Assembly (NCBI RefSeq): GCF_004006315.1 | Contig: NZ_CP026530.1 | Span: 253,618-317,617 of the forward strand | Length of the DNA stretch: 64,000 nucleotides | Origin: Nautilia sp. PV-1 | GTDB taxonomy: Bacteria; Campylobacterota; Campylobacteria; Campylobacterales; Nautiliaceae | Direction of reading: 5' to 3' | In this document: positions 1 through 7,310 of the stretch, one piece after another | Layout of the letters: every line of letters starts with the position of its first letter | How positions within the stretch are numbered: the first letter of the stretch is position 1 | Notes under the pieces: model-generated | Seen by the model: only the letters and a program-made list of their open reading frames with translations | What the model was told of the DNA's origin: nothing | The model's database searches: none | Translations under genes and position numbers: made by a program

Positions 1-891
1 GACGGAAGTGTAGAAGTCGAAATTTCTATGAGTGCCGGAATAGGAGAAAACCTTCCTCAGGCCGACATGGCTTTAAAATTTGTAAAAACCAATAAAAATT
101 CAAATGTAAATATTATGGTTTACAACGACCATCTTCCGATAGTCAAAGAATACCATAACAATATAAAATGGAAAAATATACTTAAAAAAGTAATTAAAGA
201 AGACGGTGTAATCCCTTACGTACAGCCTATAGTAAACGCGTCAGATTATAAAACGGAAAAATACGAATGTCTGATAAGAATAGAATATGAAGGAGAAATT
301 TATCCGCCTTATCATTTTCTGGAGATTTCAAAAAAAACAGGCCAGTATATTGATCTTCAGAAAATTATGATTGATAAATGTTTTAAAACTTTTAAAGACC
401 TTGATTACAAATTTTCAATAAATCTTTCGGCATTTGAACTTGCAAACGAACAGTTTAGGGAATATCTGATCACTAAAATTGACGAATACAATGTTGCAGA
501 CAAACTGATTATAGAGCTTTTGGAAGATGAAAAACTTCACAATGAAGAACTTATGGGGTTTTTGATATTCCTTCATAATCTAGATGTGGAATTTGCGATT
601 GACGATTTCGGAAGCGGGCACAGCAATCTTTCTTATCTTCTCTCAAAACTGCCGGTATCCATATTGAAAATAGACGGATATCTCATTAAAAATATTAATG
701 AGAATCTTAACAACTACAAACTGGTAAAAGCGCTTGTAAATATGGCAAAAATATTTAATTTATCCGTAGTTGCGGAGTTTGTGGAAAATGAGGAAATAGC
801 GCTTATTTTGAAAGATTTGGGAGTTGACTATCTTCAGGGATATTATTTCAGCAAACCTGTTCCTTTGGATAATTTAAAAAATAAACTTTAA
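1..891 (+). CDS. GGDEF-EAL protein (c-di-GMP phosphodiesterase), 3' part
   Basis: The reading frame is open to the left edge, so the gene starts outside the window. The first ~40 residues look like the tail of a GGDEF domain (SAGIGE, then ADMAL). An EAL domain fills the rest, counted from the ATG at 28: YVQPIV, the EAL motif as ECLIRIE, INLSA, IELLEDE, DDFGSGHSNL, LKIDG, VVAEFVE and DYLQGYYFSKP. The Glu, Asn, Asp-Asp, Lys and Gln positions that bind metal and c-di-GMP in the family are present, so hydrolysis of c-di-GMP is plausible. EAL to ECL and AEGVE to AEFVE are minor variants. Whether the GGDEF half is active cannot be judged here. The gene ends 59 bases before recA, which has its own promoter. 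Confidence 0.88.
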   Translation, partial: DGSVEVEISMSAGIGENLPQADMALKFVKTNKNSNVNIMVYNDHLPIVKEYHNNIKWKNILKKVIKEDGVIPYVQPIVNASDYKTEKYECLIRIEYEGEIYPPYHFLEISKKTGQYIDLQKIMIDKCFKTFKDLDYKFSINLSAFELANEQFREYLITKIDEYNVADKLIIELLEDEKLHNEELMGFLIFLHNLDVEFAIDDFGSGHSNLSYLLSKLPVSILKIDGYLIKNINENLNNYKLVKALVNMAKIFNLSVVAEFVENEEIALILKDLGVDYLQGYYFSKPVPLDNLKNKL

Positions 892-917
892 AATTAATTT
901 AGAATAAATACATTTGA

Positions 918-923
918 TATAAT
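918..923 (+). promoter_or_regulatory. -10 box of recA
   Basis: TATAAT in the context TTTGATATAATTGC, 28 bases before the recA ATG. The same TTTGATATAATTnC core recurs before fmt at 35407. No good -35 is seen, as is usual for Campylobacterota promoters. No LexA-type operator is evident. Confidence 0.6.
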
Positions 924-950
924 TGCATAATATTATCTAAAAGGATTTAA

Positions 951-2003
951 ATGGATGCAAATAAGCAAAAAGCTCTTGAACTTGCAATGAAACAGATTGA
1001 TAAGCAGTTTGGGAAAGGCTCTTTGGTTAAATTAAGCGAAAAAGACATAGAGCCTATAGCTGCCATTCCCACAGGAAGTTTCGGGCTTGATATGGCTCTT
1101 GGAATCGGAGGTATTCCTAAAGGGAGAATTACGGAAATTTACGGTCCTGAGAGCAGCGGTAAGACGACTTTGGCGCTGTCTATTATCGCTCAGGCTCAAA
1201 AAGAAGGCGGAGTGGCGGCGTTTATAGATGCGGAACACGCTCTTGACGTAATATATGCAAAACATATAGGCGTAGATGTGGATAACCTGCTTGTTTCCCA
1301 GCCTGATTTCGGAGAGCAGGCTCTTGAGATAGTGGAAACGCTTGCAAGAAGCGGGGCTGTGGATATTATCGTAATCGACTCCGTAGCCGCCCTTACGCCT
1401 AAAGCGGAAATAGAAGGAAATATGGGTGACGCTCAGGTTGGTGTTCAGGCCAGACTTATGAGCCAGGCTTTAAGAAAGCTTACTGCGGCTATTCATAAAA
1501 TGAATACAACCGTTGTATTTATCAACCAGATCAGAATGAAGATAGGTATGATGGGATACGGTTCTCCCGAAACAACAACAGGAGGTAACGCTCTTAAATT
1601 TTATTCTTCAGTAAGACTTGATGTAAGAAGAATAGCCACTCTTAAACAGGCAGATAAAGAAGTCGGAAACAGGGTTAAAGTTAAAGTAGTGAAAAATAAA
1701 GTGGCTCCTCCTTTCAGAATAGCCGAATTCGATATTATGTTCGGTAAAGGTATTTCCAGAGAAGGAGAGCTTTTAGACTACGGTGTTAAGCTTGACATAA
1801 TAGACAAAAGCGGAGCATGGTTCAGTTACGGTGCTACCAGACTGGGACAGGGTAAAGAGAATGCAAAAGAATATTTAAAAACGCATCCTGAACTGGCTCA
1901 GGAAATAGAACAGAAAATTAAAGACGCTTTGGGCGTTGAACTTTCTCATATGATAGAAGCTATTGAAAAAGACGAAGACGAATTAAATTTAAAAGGAGAG
2001 TAA
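951..2003 (+). CDS. recA: Recombinase RecA
   Basis: 350 residues, normal for RecA. The protein forms ATP-dependent filaments on single-stranded DNA for homologous recombination and repair. Walker A is GPESSGKT (residues 65-72) and Walker B ends at Asp143 in [10 protein letters not shown]. The loop region with [10 protein letters not shown] and the acidic C-terminal tail (EKDEDELN) are typical. The ATG follows AAAAGGATTTAA. The stop codon is directly followed by the eno ATG (zero spacing), so the two are co-transcribed, and the eno ribosome binding site AAGGAG lies in the recA 3' end. The recA-eno order is shared with Campylobacter. Confidence 0.98.
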   Translation: MDANKQKALELAMKQIDKQFGKGSLVKLSEKDIEPIAAIPTGSFGLDMALGIGGIPKGRITEIYGPESSGKTTLALSIIAQAQKEGGVAAFIDAEHALDVIYAKHIGVDVDNLLVSQPDFGEQALEIVETLARSGAVDIIVIDSVAALTPKAEIEGNMGDAQVGVQARLMSQALRKLTAAIHKMNTTVVFINQIRMKIGMMGYGSPETTTGGNALKFYSSVRLDVRRIATLKQADKEVGNRVKVKVVKNKVAPPFRIAEFDIMFGKGISREGELLDYGVKLDIIDKSGAWFSYGATRLGQGKENAKEYLKTHPELAQEIEQKIKDALGVELSHMIEAIEKDEDELNLKGE

Positions 2004-3269
2004 ATGATATTCATAGAAGATATATTTGCCGATGAGGTATTAGACAGCAGAGGAAATCCTACTGTAAGAGCCACAGTTACTTTAAGCGACGGAACTCAGG
2101 CAAGCGCAATCGTACCTAGCGGTGCAAGTACAGGGGCTTTGGAAGCGCTTGAGCTTAGAGACGGAGGAGACAGATATTTAGGAAAAGGCGTTTTGAGAGC
2201 GTGTGAAAATGTAAACACTATAATAGCTAACGAATTAATAGGCGTTTCTCCTTACGATCAGGCGGAAATCGACGGTATTATGCTTGAACTTGACGGAACG
2301 GAAAATAAAAGCAAACTAGGTGCTAATGCCATTCTCGGAGTTAGTATGGCCGTAGCCAGAGCCGCTGCAAAATCTCTTAATATGCCGTTATTCAGATATC
2401 TCGGCGGATCTAATGCGGTTATTATGCCGACTCCTATGCTAAATATTATTAACGGCGGAGCGCATGCGGACAATGATGTTGATTTACAGGAATATATGAT
2501 TATGCCGACAGGTTTTGATGATTTCGCGGAAGCGCTCAGAGCCAGCAGCGAGGTATATCATACGCTTAAAAAACTTCTTGAAAAAGACGGGCACAGCACA
2601 GCGTTAGGTGATGAAGGCGGATTTGCTCCTAACTTTAAAAACAATGAAGAGCCTATTGAATATATTTTAAAAGCTATCGAAAAAGCCGGATATAAACCTG
2701 GAGAGCAGATTAATATAGCTCTTGACGCTGCAAGCAGCGAATTTTATAAAGACGGAAAATATGTTTTAGCTGGAGAAAACAAAACATTAAGCGCGGAAGA
2801 GCTTGTGGATTATTATGAATATTTATGCAATAAATATCCTATTGTTTCTTTAGAAGACGGTTTGGCGGAAGACGACTGGGACGGATGGAAAATCCTTACG
2901 GCAAAATTAGGAAACAAAATTCAGCTTGTGGGAGACGATTTATTCGTAACAAACAAAAAAATCCTTAAAAAAGGTATAGATTTAGGCGTGGCTAACTCTA
3001 TTTTGATTAAATTAAATCAGATCGGTACCGTAACGGAAACAATGCAGACTATGAGACTGTCATACAGAAACGGATATACTTGTGTGGTTTCACACAGAAG
3101 CGGTGAGAGTGAAGATGCATTTATAGCGGATTTTGCCGTTGCTATGAACAGCGGTCAAATCAAAACGGGCGCTCCTGCAAGAGGTGAAAGAAACGCTAAA
3201 TATAACAGACTTCTTGAAATCACAAGAAGCATTGCCGGTGCAGAATATATCGGAAAAGAACTATTTTAA
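2004..3269 (+). CDS. eno: Enolase
   Basis: 421 residues. Enolase interconverts 2-phosphoglycerate and phosphoenolpyruvate. Visible landmarks are [12 protein letters not shown] near the N-terminus, [46 protein letters not shown], the LIKLNQIGT catalytic lysine segment and SHRSGESED. It starts at the base after the recA stop. The gene ends in a run directly followed by a strong hairpin (3272-3296). In an autotroph the enzyme serves gluconeogenesis as much as glycolysis (inference). Confidence 0.98.
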   Translation: MIFIEDIFADEVLDSRGNPTVRATVTLSDGTQASAIVPSGASTGALEALELRDGGDRYLGKGVLRACENVNTIIANELIGVSPYDQAEIDGIMLELDGTENKSKLGANAILGVSMAVARAAAKSLNMPLFRYLGGSNAVIMPTPMLNIINGGAHADNDVDLQEYMIMPTGFDDFAEALRASSEVYHTLKKLLEKDGHSTALGDEGGFAPNFKNNEEPIEYILKAIEKAGYKPGEQINIALDAASSEFYKDGKYVLAGENKTLSAEELVDYYEYLCNKYPIVSLEDGLAEDDWDGWKILTAKLGNKIQLVGDDLFVTNKKILKKGIDLGVANSILIKLNQIGTVTETMQTMRLSYRNGYTCVVSHRSGESEDAFIADFAVAMNSGQIKTGAPARGERNAKYNRLLEITRSIAGAEYIGKELF

Positions 3270-3271
3270 AA

Positions 3272-3296
3272 GGTGAAAACTTTTTTTGTTTTCACC
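3272..3296 (+). terminator. Hairpin between eno and the FtsB-like gene
   Basis: Perfect 9-bp stem GGTGAAAAC / GTTTTCACC with a seven-T loop. No T-run follows; instead GGAG, the ribosome binding site of the next gene, comes next. It is either a weak terminator, a 3' stabiliser of recA-eno mRNA, or a control of downstream translation. Confidence 0.55.
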
Positions 3297-3307
3297 GGAG
3301 TTAATCA

Positions 3308-3553
3308 ATGATTGATTTTGACGATTTACAACAGAAAAAATTTGATTACAAAATAGCTCTTGTTGTAATAATCGCATTTTTATTTGCTTTTTATGTTTAT
3401 GATCTGCTGTTTGGAAGCAGGTCTTATATGAGGCTTTTGGATTTGCAAAACGAATATAAAACTCTTCAGACCCATGTGGGTGAATTAAAAAAGAAAAATG
3501 AAAAACTGCAAAAAGAGTATTTTGAATTAAAAGAATTAGAAGGCGGCGAGTGA
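3308..3553 (+). CDS. FtsB/DivIC-like septum protein
   Basis: 81 residues with one membrane segment (about residues 16-34, ALVVIIAFLFAFYVYDLLF) followed by a heptad-type coiled coil (about 42-78, LLDLQNEYKTLQTHVGELKK). This is the size and layout of FtsB/DivIC septum formation initiators, which bridge FtsL and FtsQ at the division site. ATG after GGAGTTAATC. The stop overlaps the next start in GTGA. The same small membrane/coiled-coil gene follows recA-eno in Campylobacter. Assignment rests on architecture and place rather than a sequence motif. Confidence 0.75.
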   Translation: MIDFDDLQQKKFDYKIALVVIIAFLFAFYVYDLLFGSRSYMRLLDLQNEYKTLQTHVGELKKKNEKLQKEYFELKELEGGE

Positions 3554-4125
3554 AAAAATTACTGTTTTTATTTATTTTTACGTTCTTGTTTGCTAGAATC
3601 AACCCGTTTGTTCCGGTTGTCAAGCCTCAAAACACGATTATTGTAAACCCGTCATATTTTAAAGAAGCCAAGGTGTATCTTCCGAGTGACGCAAGGGTTT
3701 TAAAAAAAGTAATTTTCGTATATCAGAGCGTAAGCGGAGATATTAAAGAAAAAACCGTAGAAATAAATAAACACATTGACTTTCACAAGCCTATCTACAT
3801 ATCACACACTCCTAAAAAATTTCCGATGGAAGAGCTTAATTTTTTAGATCTTTTCAAAATGTATATAAAAAACAAAAAAATATTTATTCAGACAAAAGAC
3901 AAACTTTTAAGAAACTTTTTTCTGGTTAAGCCTTTTAGAATAGTGCTTGATTTTAAAAGAGACGCCGATTTTCTCACTATTAAAAAATATCTTAAAAATT
4001 CGTTTGTCAAAAAAGTTGTCGTAGGAAATCATAACGGATATTACAGGGTTGTTATATACTTTGACGCAAAATATATGTATAAACTGACCAAGACACAAGA
4101 AGGTATCAAAATTGAACTCCAATAA
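3550..4125 (+). CDS. Secreted AMIN-domain-like protein
   Basis: 191 residues with a signal peptide (KKLLFLFIFTFLFA). The C-terminal half has the alternating hydrophobic pattern of AMIN domains (KPFRIVLDFKRDADF, then VVVGNHNGYYRVVIYFD), which bind peptidoglycan or localise cell-wall amidases in the periplasm. No amidase domain is present. It starts at GTG overlapping the upstream stop (GTGA), so it is translationally coupled to the FtsB-like gene; both would act at the envelope. aroK begins inside its 3' end. The AMIN assignment is moderate. Confidence 0.65.
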   Translation: MKKLLFLFIFTFLFARINPFVPVVKPQNTIIVNPSYFKEAKVYLPSDARVLKKVIFVYQSVSGDIKEKTVEINKHIDFHKPIYISHTPKKFPMEELNFLDLFKMYIKNKKIFIQTKDKLLRNFFLVKPFRIVLDFKRDADFLTIKKYLKNSFVKKVVVGNHNGYYRVVIYFDAKYMYKLTKTQEGIKIELQ

Positions 4126-4615
4126 CCTTATTTTAACCGGTTTTATGGGCAGCGGCAAATCCACAGTCGGAAGACTGCTTGCAAAAGAGCTTAACACATA
4201 TTTTCTTGATACAGACGTGCTGATTGAAAGTTTTGAAAACAGAAAAATCAGCGATATTTTTCAAAGCGACGGAGAGGAAGCTTTTAGAAATATGGAAAAA
4301 AAATGTTTTGAATGGATCAAAAACAGCGTCAAAAACACAATAATTTCGGTAGGCGGGGGTTTTCCTGTATTTATACCGGAAATAAAAGAAGCCGGCAAAG
4401 TGGTGTATCTGAAAGTTGATTTTGAAAACATATTGAAAAGAATGACCGAAGAGGAAAGAACTAAACGCCCTCTGTTTCAGGATTTGGATAAAGCAAAAGA
4501 GCTTTTTGACAAAAGAGATAAAATATATTCCCGTCTAGCCGATATTGTAATATACAATAACAGTTTGGAAAACACTTTACAAAAAATAAAGGATTATTAT
4601 GCAGGTATCAAATAA
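4112..4615 (+). CDS. aroK: Shikimate kinase
   Basis: 167 residues, the family size. Phosphorylates shikimate at the 3-OH in chorismate synthesis. Walker A is GFMGSGKST (residues 10-18); the shikimate-binding DTD (in LDTDVLIE) and GGG (in SVGGGFPVF) are present, as is the lid RTKRPLF. The start is TTG at 4112, preceded by AAGAAGGTA and overlapping the upstream gene by 14 bases. The next small gene starts at 4599, before the aroK stop, so the five genes from recA read as one tightly packed unit. Confidence 0.95.
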   Translation: MNSNNLILTGFMGSGKSTVGRLLAKELNTYFLDTDVLIESFENRKISDIFQSDGEEAFRNMEKKCFEWIKNSVKNTIISVGGGFPVFIPEIKEAGKVVYLKVDFENILKRMTEEERTKRPLFQDLDKAKELFDKRDKIYSRLADIVIYNNSLENTLQKIKDYYAGIK

Positions 4616-4784
4616 TACCGACATGAGGACGGCTATACAGGTAGACGTTCAGAAAAAAGCACAGGATGTGGTAAAAAACGTTGTAGGCGATATTTTGGAA
4701 AAAACATTCGAAAACACTATGAAAGTAGAGCAGATGTCCGCAGCGGCGACGGGCAGAGGAACCAACATAAATATAAAAGCTTAA
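4599..4784 (+). CDS. Small protein of unknown function (MQVSN type)
   Basis: 61 residues, no membrane segment or signal peptide. It overlaps the aroK stop by 17 bases, with AAAGGATT as ribosome binding site. The middle (about 11-48) is a predicted amphipathic helix, VDVQKKAQDVVKNVVGDILE, and the end is GRGTNINIKA. Both the short-helix layout and the terminal beta-like tail resemble the YjfB small motility-associated family, but that is a weak inference. The first five residues, MQVSN, are identical to the start of the otherwise different protein at 18556. Confidence 0.7.
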   Translation: MQVSNNTDMRTAIQVDVQKKAQDVVKNVVGDILEKTFENTMKVEQMSAAATGRGTNINIKA

Positions 4785-4957
4785 TTTGCTTTTTTAGTTA
4801 ATGCGTTTGTAGTAAGCAGACAGTGTAGGGATGTTTTTATTATCCGCTTTTTTCATATTATGATATTAAAAACTGTTAAAATTAAAATAAAAATATAAAA
4901 TTCGGTTGTAAAACACGATACAAACTGTCAGTGTTAAAGAAAAACAGTTTTATTTAC

Positions 4958-4970
4958 AGTGCCAGACACT
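4958..4970 (+). repeat. GTGCCAGACAC element, copy 1
   Basis: AGTGCCAGACACT, with AGTG/CACT inverted ends. Other copies are at 6683 (one mismatch), 35378 and, on the opposite strand, 49250. Copies 1 and 3 also share the following TA(t/a)T(g/a)TAAGAG up to a TATAAT box. All four are intergenic. Confidence 0.6.
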
Positions 4971-4985
4971 TATTGTAAGAGATGG

Positions 4986-4991
4986 TATAAT
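4986..4991 (+). promoter_or_regulatory. -10 box of the uracil-DNA glycosylase gene
   Basis: TATAAT in GGTATAATTGC, 22 bases before the ATG at 5014 and 15 bases after the GTGCCAGACAC element. Confidence 0.5.
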
Positions 4992-5013
4992 TGCAGATAA
5001 AAACGGAGAACTA

Positions 5014-5601
5014 ATGAACTGGAAAGAAAGTTTATTTGATTTTTATAAAACAAGAAATGATTTTATAAAAAAATACATTAATGAAAATATTGATTTTACG
5101 GATGTGTATGATCCGTATTTGCCTGAAAAAAGAAGCAGTCCAATAATGATTATCGGTGAGGCTCCCGGAGCTAACGAAGTAAGGCTGAAGCAGCCTTTTG
5201 TCGGGAAAGCAGGGGAAAACCTGAATTATTTAATAAATTTAAGCGGCTTAAGCAGGGCAGAAGATTTTTTAATTACGAACGCTTTTCCTTTCAGAACATT
5301 TGAGGGAAATAAAAACAGAACGCCAAAAGCTTCCGAATTAAAAATCGGGGCAAAACTTTTAGAAGATGAAATAGAAATAGTAAATCCTGCTCTTATACTT
5401 CTTTTGGGAAATTCAGCAATAAAAGCGTTTTCATATATACCCTGGGCAAAAGAGGTTAAAAATTTACAAAAATGCGGTGTTTATGATATAAACGGATACA
5501 AAGTGGGACTCTGTTTCCATCCTTCGCCCCTGGCATTTAACCGTAAAGATATAAGAGAATCTTTAGAAGCGTTCTTTAAAAACCTAAAAACACTTATATG
5601 A
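5014..5601 (+). CDS. Uracil-DNA glycosylase superfamily protein
   Basis: 195 residues. Motif A is GEAPGANE (48-55), followed by QPFVGKAGENL (60-70), ITNAFPFRTFEGN (87-99) and motif B HPSPLAFN (169-176). These place it with the family 4/5-like glycosylases that remove uracil from DNA. Family 4 enzymes carry four cysteines for an iron-sulfur cluster. This protein has only two cysteines, both in the C-terminal part (154 and 167), so a family-4 cluster is absent. It is either a cluster-less branch or has another lesion specificity. Stand-alone gene with its own promoter. Confidence 0.85.
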   Translation: MNWKESLFDFYKTRNDFIKKYINENIDFTDVYDPYLPEKRSSPIMIIGEAPGANEVRLKQPFVGKAGENLNYLINLSGLSRAEDFLITNAFPFRTFEGNKNRTPKASELKIGAKLLEDEIEIVNPALILLLGNSAIKAFSYIPWAKEVKNLQKCGVYDINGYKVGLCFHPSPLAFNRKDIRESLEAFFKNLKTLI

Positions 5602-5635
5602 CACTTTTTTACTTTACATTGATGTATGAGTTTAA

Positions 5636-5641
5636 TATAAT
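5636..5641 (+). promoter_or_regulatory. -10 box of the gene at 5662
   Basis: TATAAT in TTTAATATAATTAACC, 20 bases before the ATG. Confidence 0.5.
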
Positions 5642-5661
5642 TAACCAAAAAAAGGAATATA

Positions 5662-5952
5662 ATGGCAAGAGAAATTAACGATCAGATTTTAAGTTTCGGA
5701 GAAATTCAAGAACCTCATGAAAGTTTTACGATAGCATACGGCAGCGTAAGGGTAGAACAAAACAGACTTTATAAAGACGTTCTTCCGACTGATGCCGTTA
5801 AGCAGGTTATTATTATGCTTCAGGAACAGGCTCAGGAAATGGGAGCTGACGGAGTTAAAAACATTACGGTAACGGTAACGCCTGCCACTAACGAAAACGG
5901 TGAAGCTGTTATGGATTATTACGGAATGGGAACGCTTATAAAACTTAAATAA
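5662..5952 (+). CDS. YbjQ-like conserved protein
   Basis: 96 residues, soluble, no signal peptide. The segment MLQEQAQEMGADGVKNITV followed by YYGMGTLIKL resembles the YbjQ/DUF74 fold (helix, GA-(D/N)-x-V strand, then a terminal (Y/A)GTAV-like strand), a pentameric family of uncertain role. Similarity is partial, and the N-terminal half is not recognisable. ATG after AAAAAAAGGAATATA. Convergent with purN, zero gap. Function unknown. Confidence 0.75.
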   Translation: MAREINDQILSFGEIQEPHESFTIAYGSVRVEQNRLYKDVLPTDAVKQVIIMLQEQAQEMGADGVKNITVTVTPATNENGEAVMDYYGMGTLIKLK

Positions 5953-6468
5953 TTACCCGCAAAGCATCTCTACAACGGCCGGCAGAAATTTATGCTCGGC
6001 TTTTTTCAACTCTTTATGATATTCTTCAAAAGTTTTATATTTGTCTGCATTAATATGATACTGCAGTATAATGCTTCCGCTGTCAAGTTCGATATCTGCG
6101 TAATGTATCGTTATACCGGTTGATTTTTTGGCTTCAAATGAAAGCCTGTCTGCGTTAAGGCCTTTAAAATCAGGCAGAATACTCGGATGCAGATTTATGA
6201 TTTTGCCTTTGAATTCATTGATAATATATTCAGGCACTATTCTCATATATCCGGCTAAAACAATCAAATCGGGATTTAACTGTTTTAATTCTGATAAGAT
6301 TTCATTATGGTCTTTACTTATGAGAATTGGAGGAAGATTTTTGTTTTTTAGCACTTCGCTGTCTTCGCGGTTGGTTACGCCTAAAACTACTTTGTAATTA
6401 CTCTGCTGTTTTAATATATTTAAAAAATTGCTTCCGCCTTTTCCGAAAAATACGACTATTTTTTTCAA
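5953..6468 (-). CDS. purN: Phosphoribosylglycinamide formyltransferase
   Basis: 171 residues, shorter than the E. coli enzyme (212). Transfers a formyl group from 10-formyl-THF to GAR in purine synthesis. Present: substrate loop GKGGSNF (9-15) and the catalytic Asn92 and His94 in INLHPSILPDFKG, with the matching Asp129 in IELDSGSI. The start is TTG preceded by AAAGGCTTTAA on the minus strand. A minus-strand -10 (GATAAAAT) lies about 20 bases upstream. Truncation is mainly at the C-terminus and in loops. Confidence 0.93.
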   Translation of the reverse strand: MKKIVVFFGKGGSNFLNILKQQSNYKVVLGVTNREDSEVLKNKNLPPILISKDHNEILSELKQLNPDLIVLAGYMRIVPEYIINEFKGKIINLHPSILPDFKGLNADRLSFEAKKSTGITIHYADIELDSGSIILQYHINADKYKTFEEYHKELKKAEHKFLPAVVEMLCG

Positions 6469-6713
6469 TTAAAGCCTTTTTGTGGAATTTTATCATATTG
6501 GTTTTGATTTGCCGTTGGAATATTTTTGCAAAGAATAATATAAAAGAAAAAAGCGGCAGAGCGCATAATGATATAAAATTATATCTGTAACGGCACAGAT
6601 GTTTAACAAATAATTTAAACTGTCTGTAAAACAGATATTTACAGCGTATTTGCAGGAAAATAATTAAATTGTTGAAGTAAATAGTGACAGACACTTAAAG
6701 TTTAATTAATAAA
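6469..6713. other. purN-tRNA spacer, 245 bases
   Basis: No gene supported. It contains the purN promoter at the left and, at 6617-6697, words shared in order with 4922-4972 (AAACTGTC, AAAACAG, ATTTACAG, CAGACACTTA). Several short inverted pieces (CTGT..ACAG) suggest the remnant of a structured repeat. Both strands are stop-rich in most frames. Confidence 0.55.
6683..6695 (+). repeat. GTGCCAGACAC element, copy 2 (one mismatch)
   Basis: AGTGACAGACACT; C to A at the fifth base relative to copy 1, inverted AGTG/CACT ends kept. Confidence 0.5.
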
Positions 6714-6789
6714 TGGTGCCCAGGGACGGAATCGAACCGCCGACACAGGGATTTTCAGTCCCTTGCTCTACCGACTGAGCTACCTGGGC
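6714..6789 (-). tRNA. tRNA-Phe (GAA)
   Basis: On the minus strand the sequence begins GCCCAGGTAGCTCAGT and ends GTCCCTGGGCACCA. The anticodon stem AGGGA/TCCCT encloses loop CTGAAAA, giving anticodon GAA. The T-arm has GGTTCGATTCC. Acceptor stem GCCCAGG/CCTGGGC is fully paired, and CCA is encoded. 76 bases in total. Confidence 0.97.
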
Positions 6790-6799
6790 AAGGACTGAA

Positions 6800-6805
6800 A
6801 TTATA
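6800..6805 (-). promoter_or_regulatory. -10 box of tRNA-Phe
   Basis: TATAAT on the minus strand, 10 bases upstream of the tRNA 5' end, fitting a start very close to the mature end. Confidence 0.55.
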
Positions 6806-6833
6806 CTTAACTACTCTTAAAGTTCGCTTAAAA

Positions 6834-7310
6834 TTAATAATATAAATGCTGTTCGTTGTAAACATCCGTAAAAGACAGATCAGATTGTATATATTGTTTG
6901 CAGATTTTCTGTTCTGTCTCGTTTTCAAATACGTTGCAGTTTATTCTAAATGTGATTTCTTTATTTGTTTTGTCAAGTACTATATATGCGTATGAGGCTG
7001 TAACGGCGCTGTTGGGATAATAATAATCCCCGTCCCGGTAAGCGGCGTTGTATTTCCAGCCTTTTCCCTGCAGGTGGATAAGGTCTTTTAATTTGAAACT
7101 GTCGTTATTTTCCATATATGCAAGGTTTGCCGCAGTTTCTACGGCTTCTTTGGCCCCGCTGACCGTAGTGTTGATGATTGTGATTACGAAGCTTCTTTGT
7201 TTTAGGTGGACAAATTTAGGTACCGCAACGGCTGCCAGCAGTCCTAAGATAACAATTACGAATATCAGTTCTATTAATGTGAACGCTTTTGCAGGTTTTT
7301 TATATAAAAT
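6834..7310 (-). CDS. Type IV pilin / pseudopilin-like protein with a probable ATT start
   Basis: An ATG exists only at 7113-7115, but the frame continues upstream without a stop to 7332. It encodes a classical class III prepilin start: KKPAKA, then FTLIELIFVIVILGLLAAV, then a long helix to the ATG. No ATG, GTG or TTG precedes FTLIEL in this frame. AGGGGAG followed 8 bases later by ATT (7308-7310) gives a 158-residue precursor beginning (M)LYKKPAKA. The prepilin peptidase site would be Ala-Phe with Glu at position 5 of the mature protein. The gene overlaps the 3' end of murD by 37 bases and closes the mraY-sppA-murD transcript. The short globular part (about 90 residues) suggests a minor pilin or pseudopilin. 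Confidence 0.85.
   Translation of the reverse strand: MLYKKPAKAFTLIELIFVIVILGLLAAVAVPKFVHLKQRSFVITIINTTVSGAKEAVETAANLAYMENNDSFKLKDLIHLQGKGWKYNAAYRDGDYYYPNSAVTASYAYIVLDKTNKEITFRINCNVFENETEQKICKQYIQSDLSFTDVYNEQHLYY

Larger units (their letters stand above)
4785..5013. other. Intergenic region, 229 bases
   Basis: No credible gene. It holds, in order, the words AAACTGTC (4922), AAAACAG, ATTTACAG and CAGACACTTA (4963-4972). These reappear in the same order in the purN-tRNA spacer at 6617-6697. The right end contains the GTGCCAGACAC repeat and a TATAAT box for the next gene. Confidence 0.6.

Noticed and set aside
891-950. LexA/SOS box before recA
   Set aside because: No inverted CTGT-N8-ACAG-type operator; Campylobacterota commonly lack LexA.
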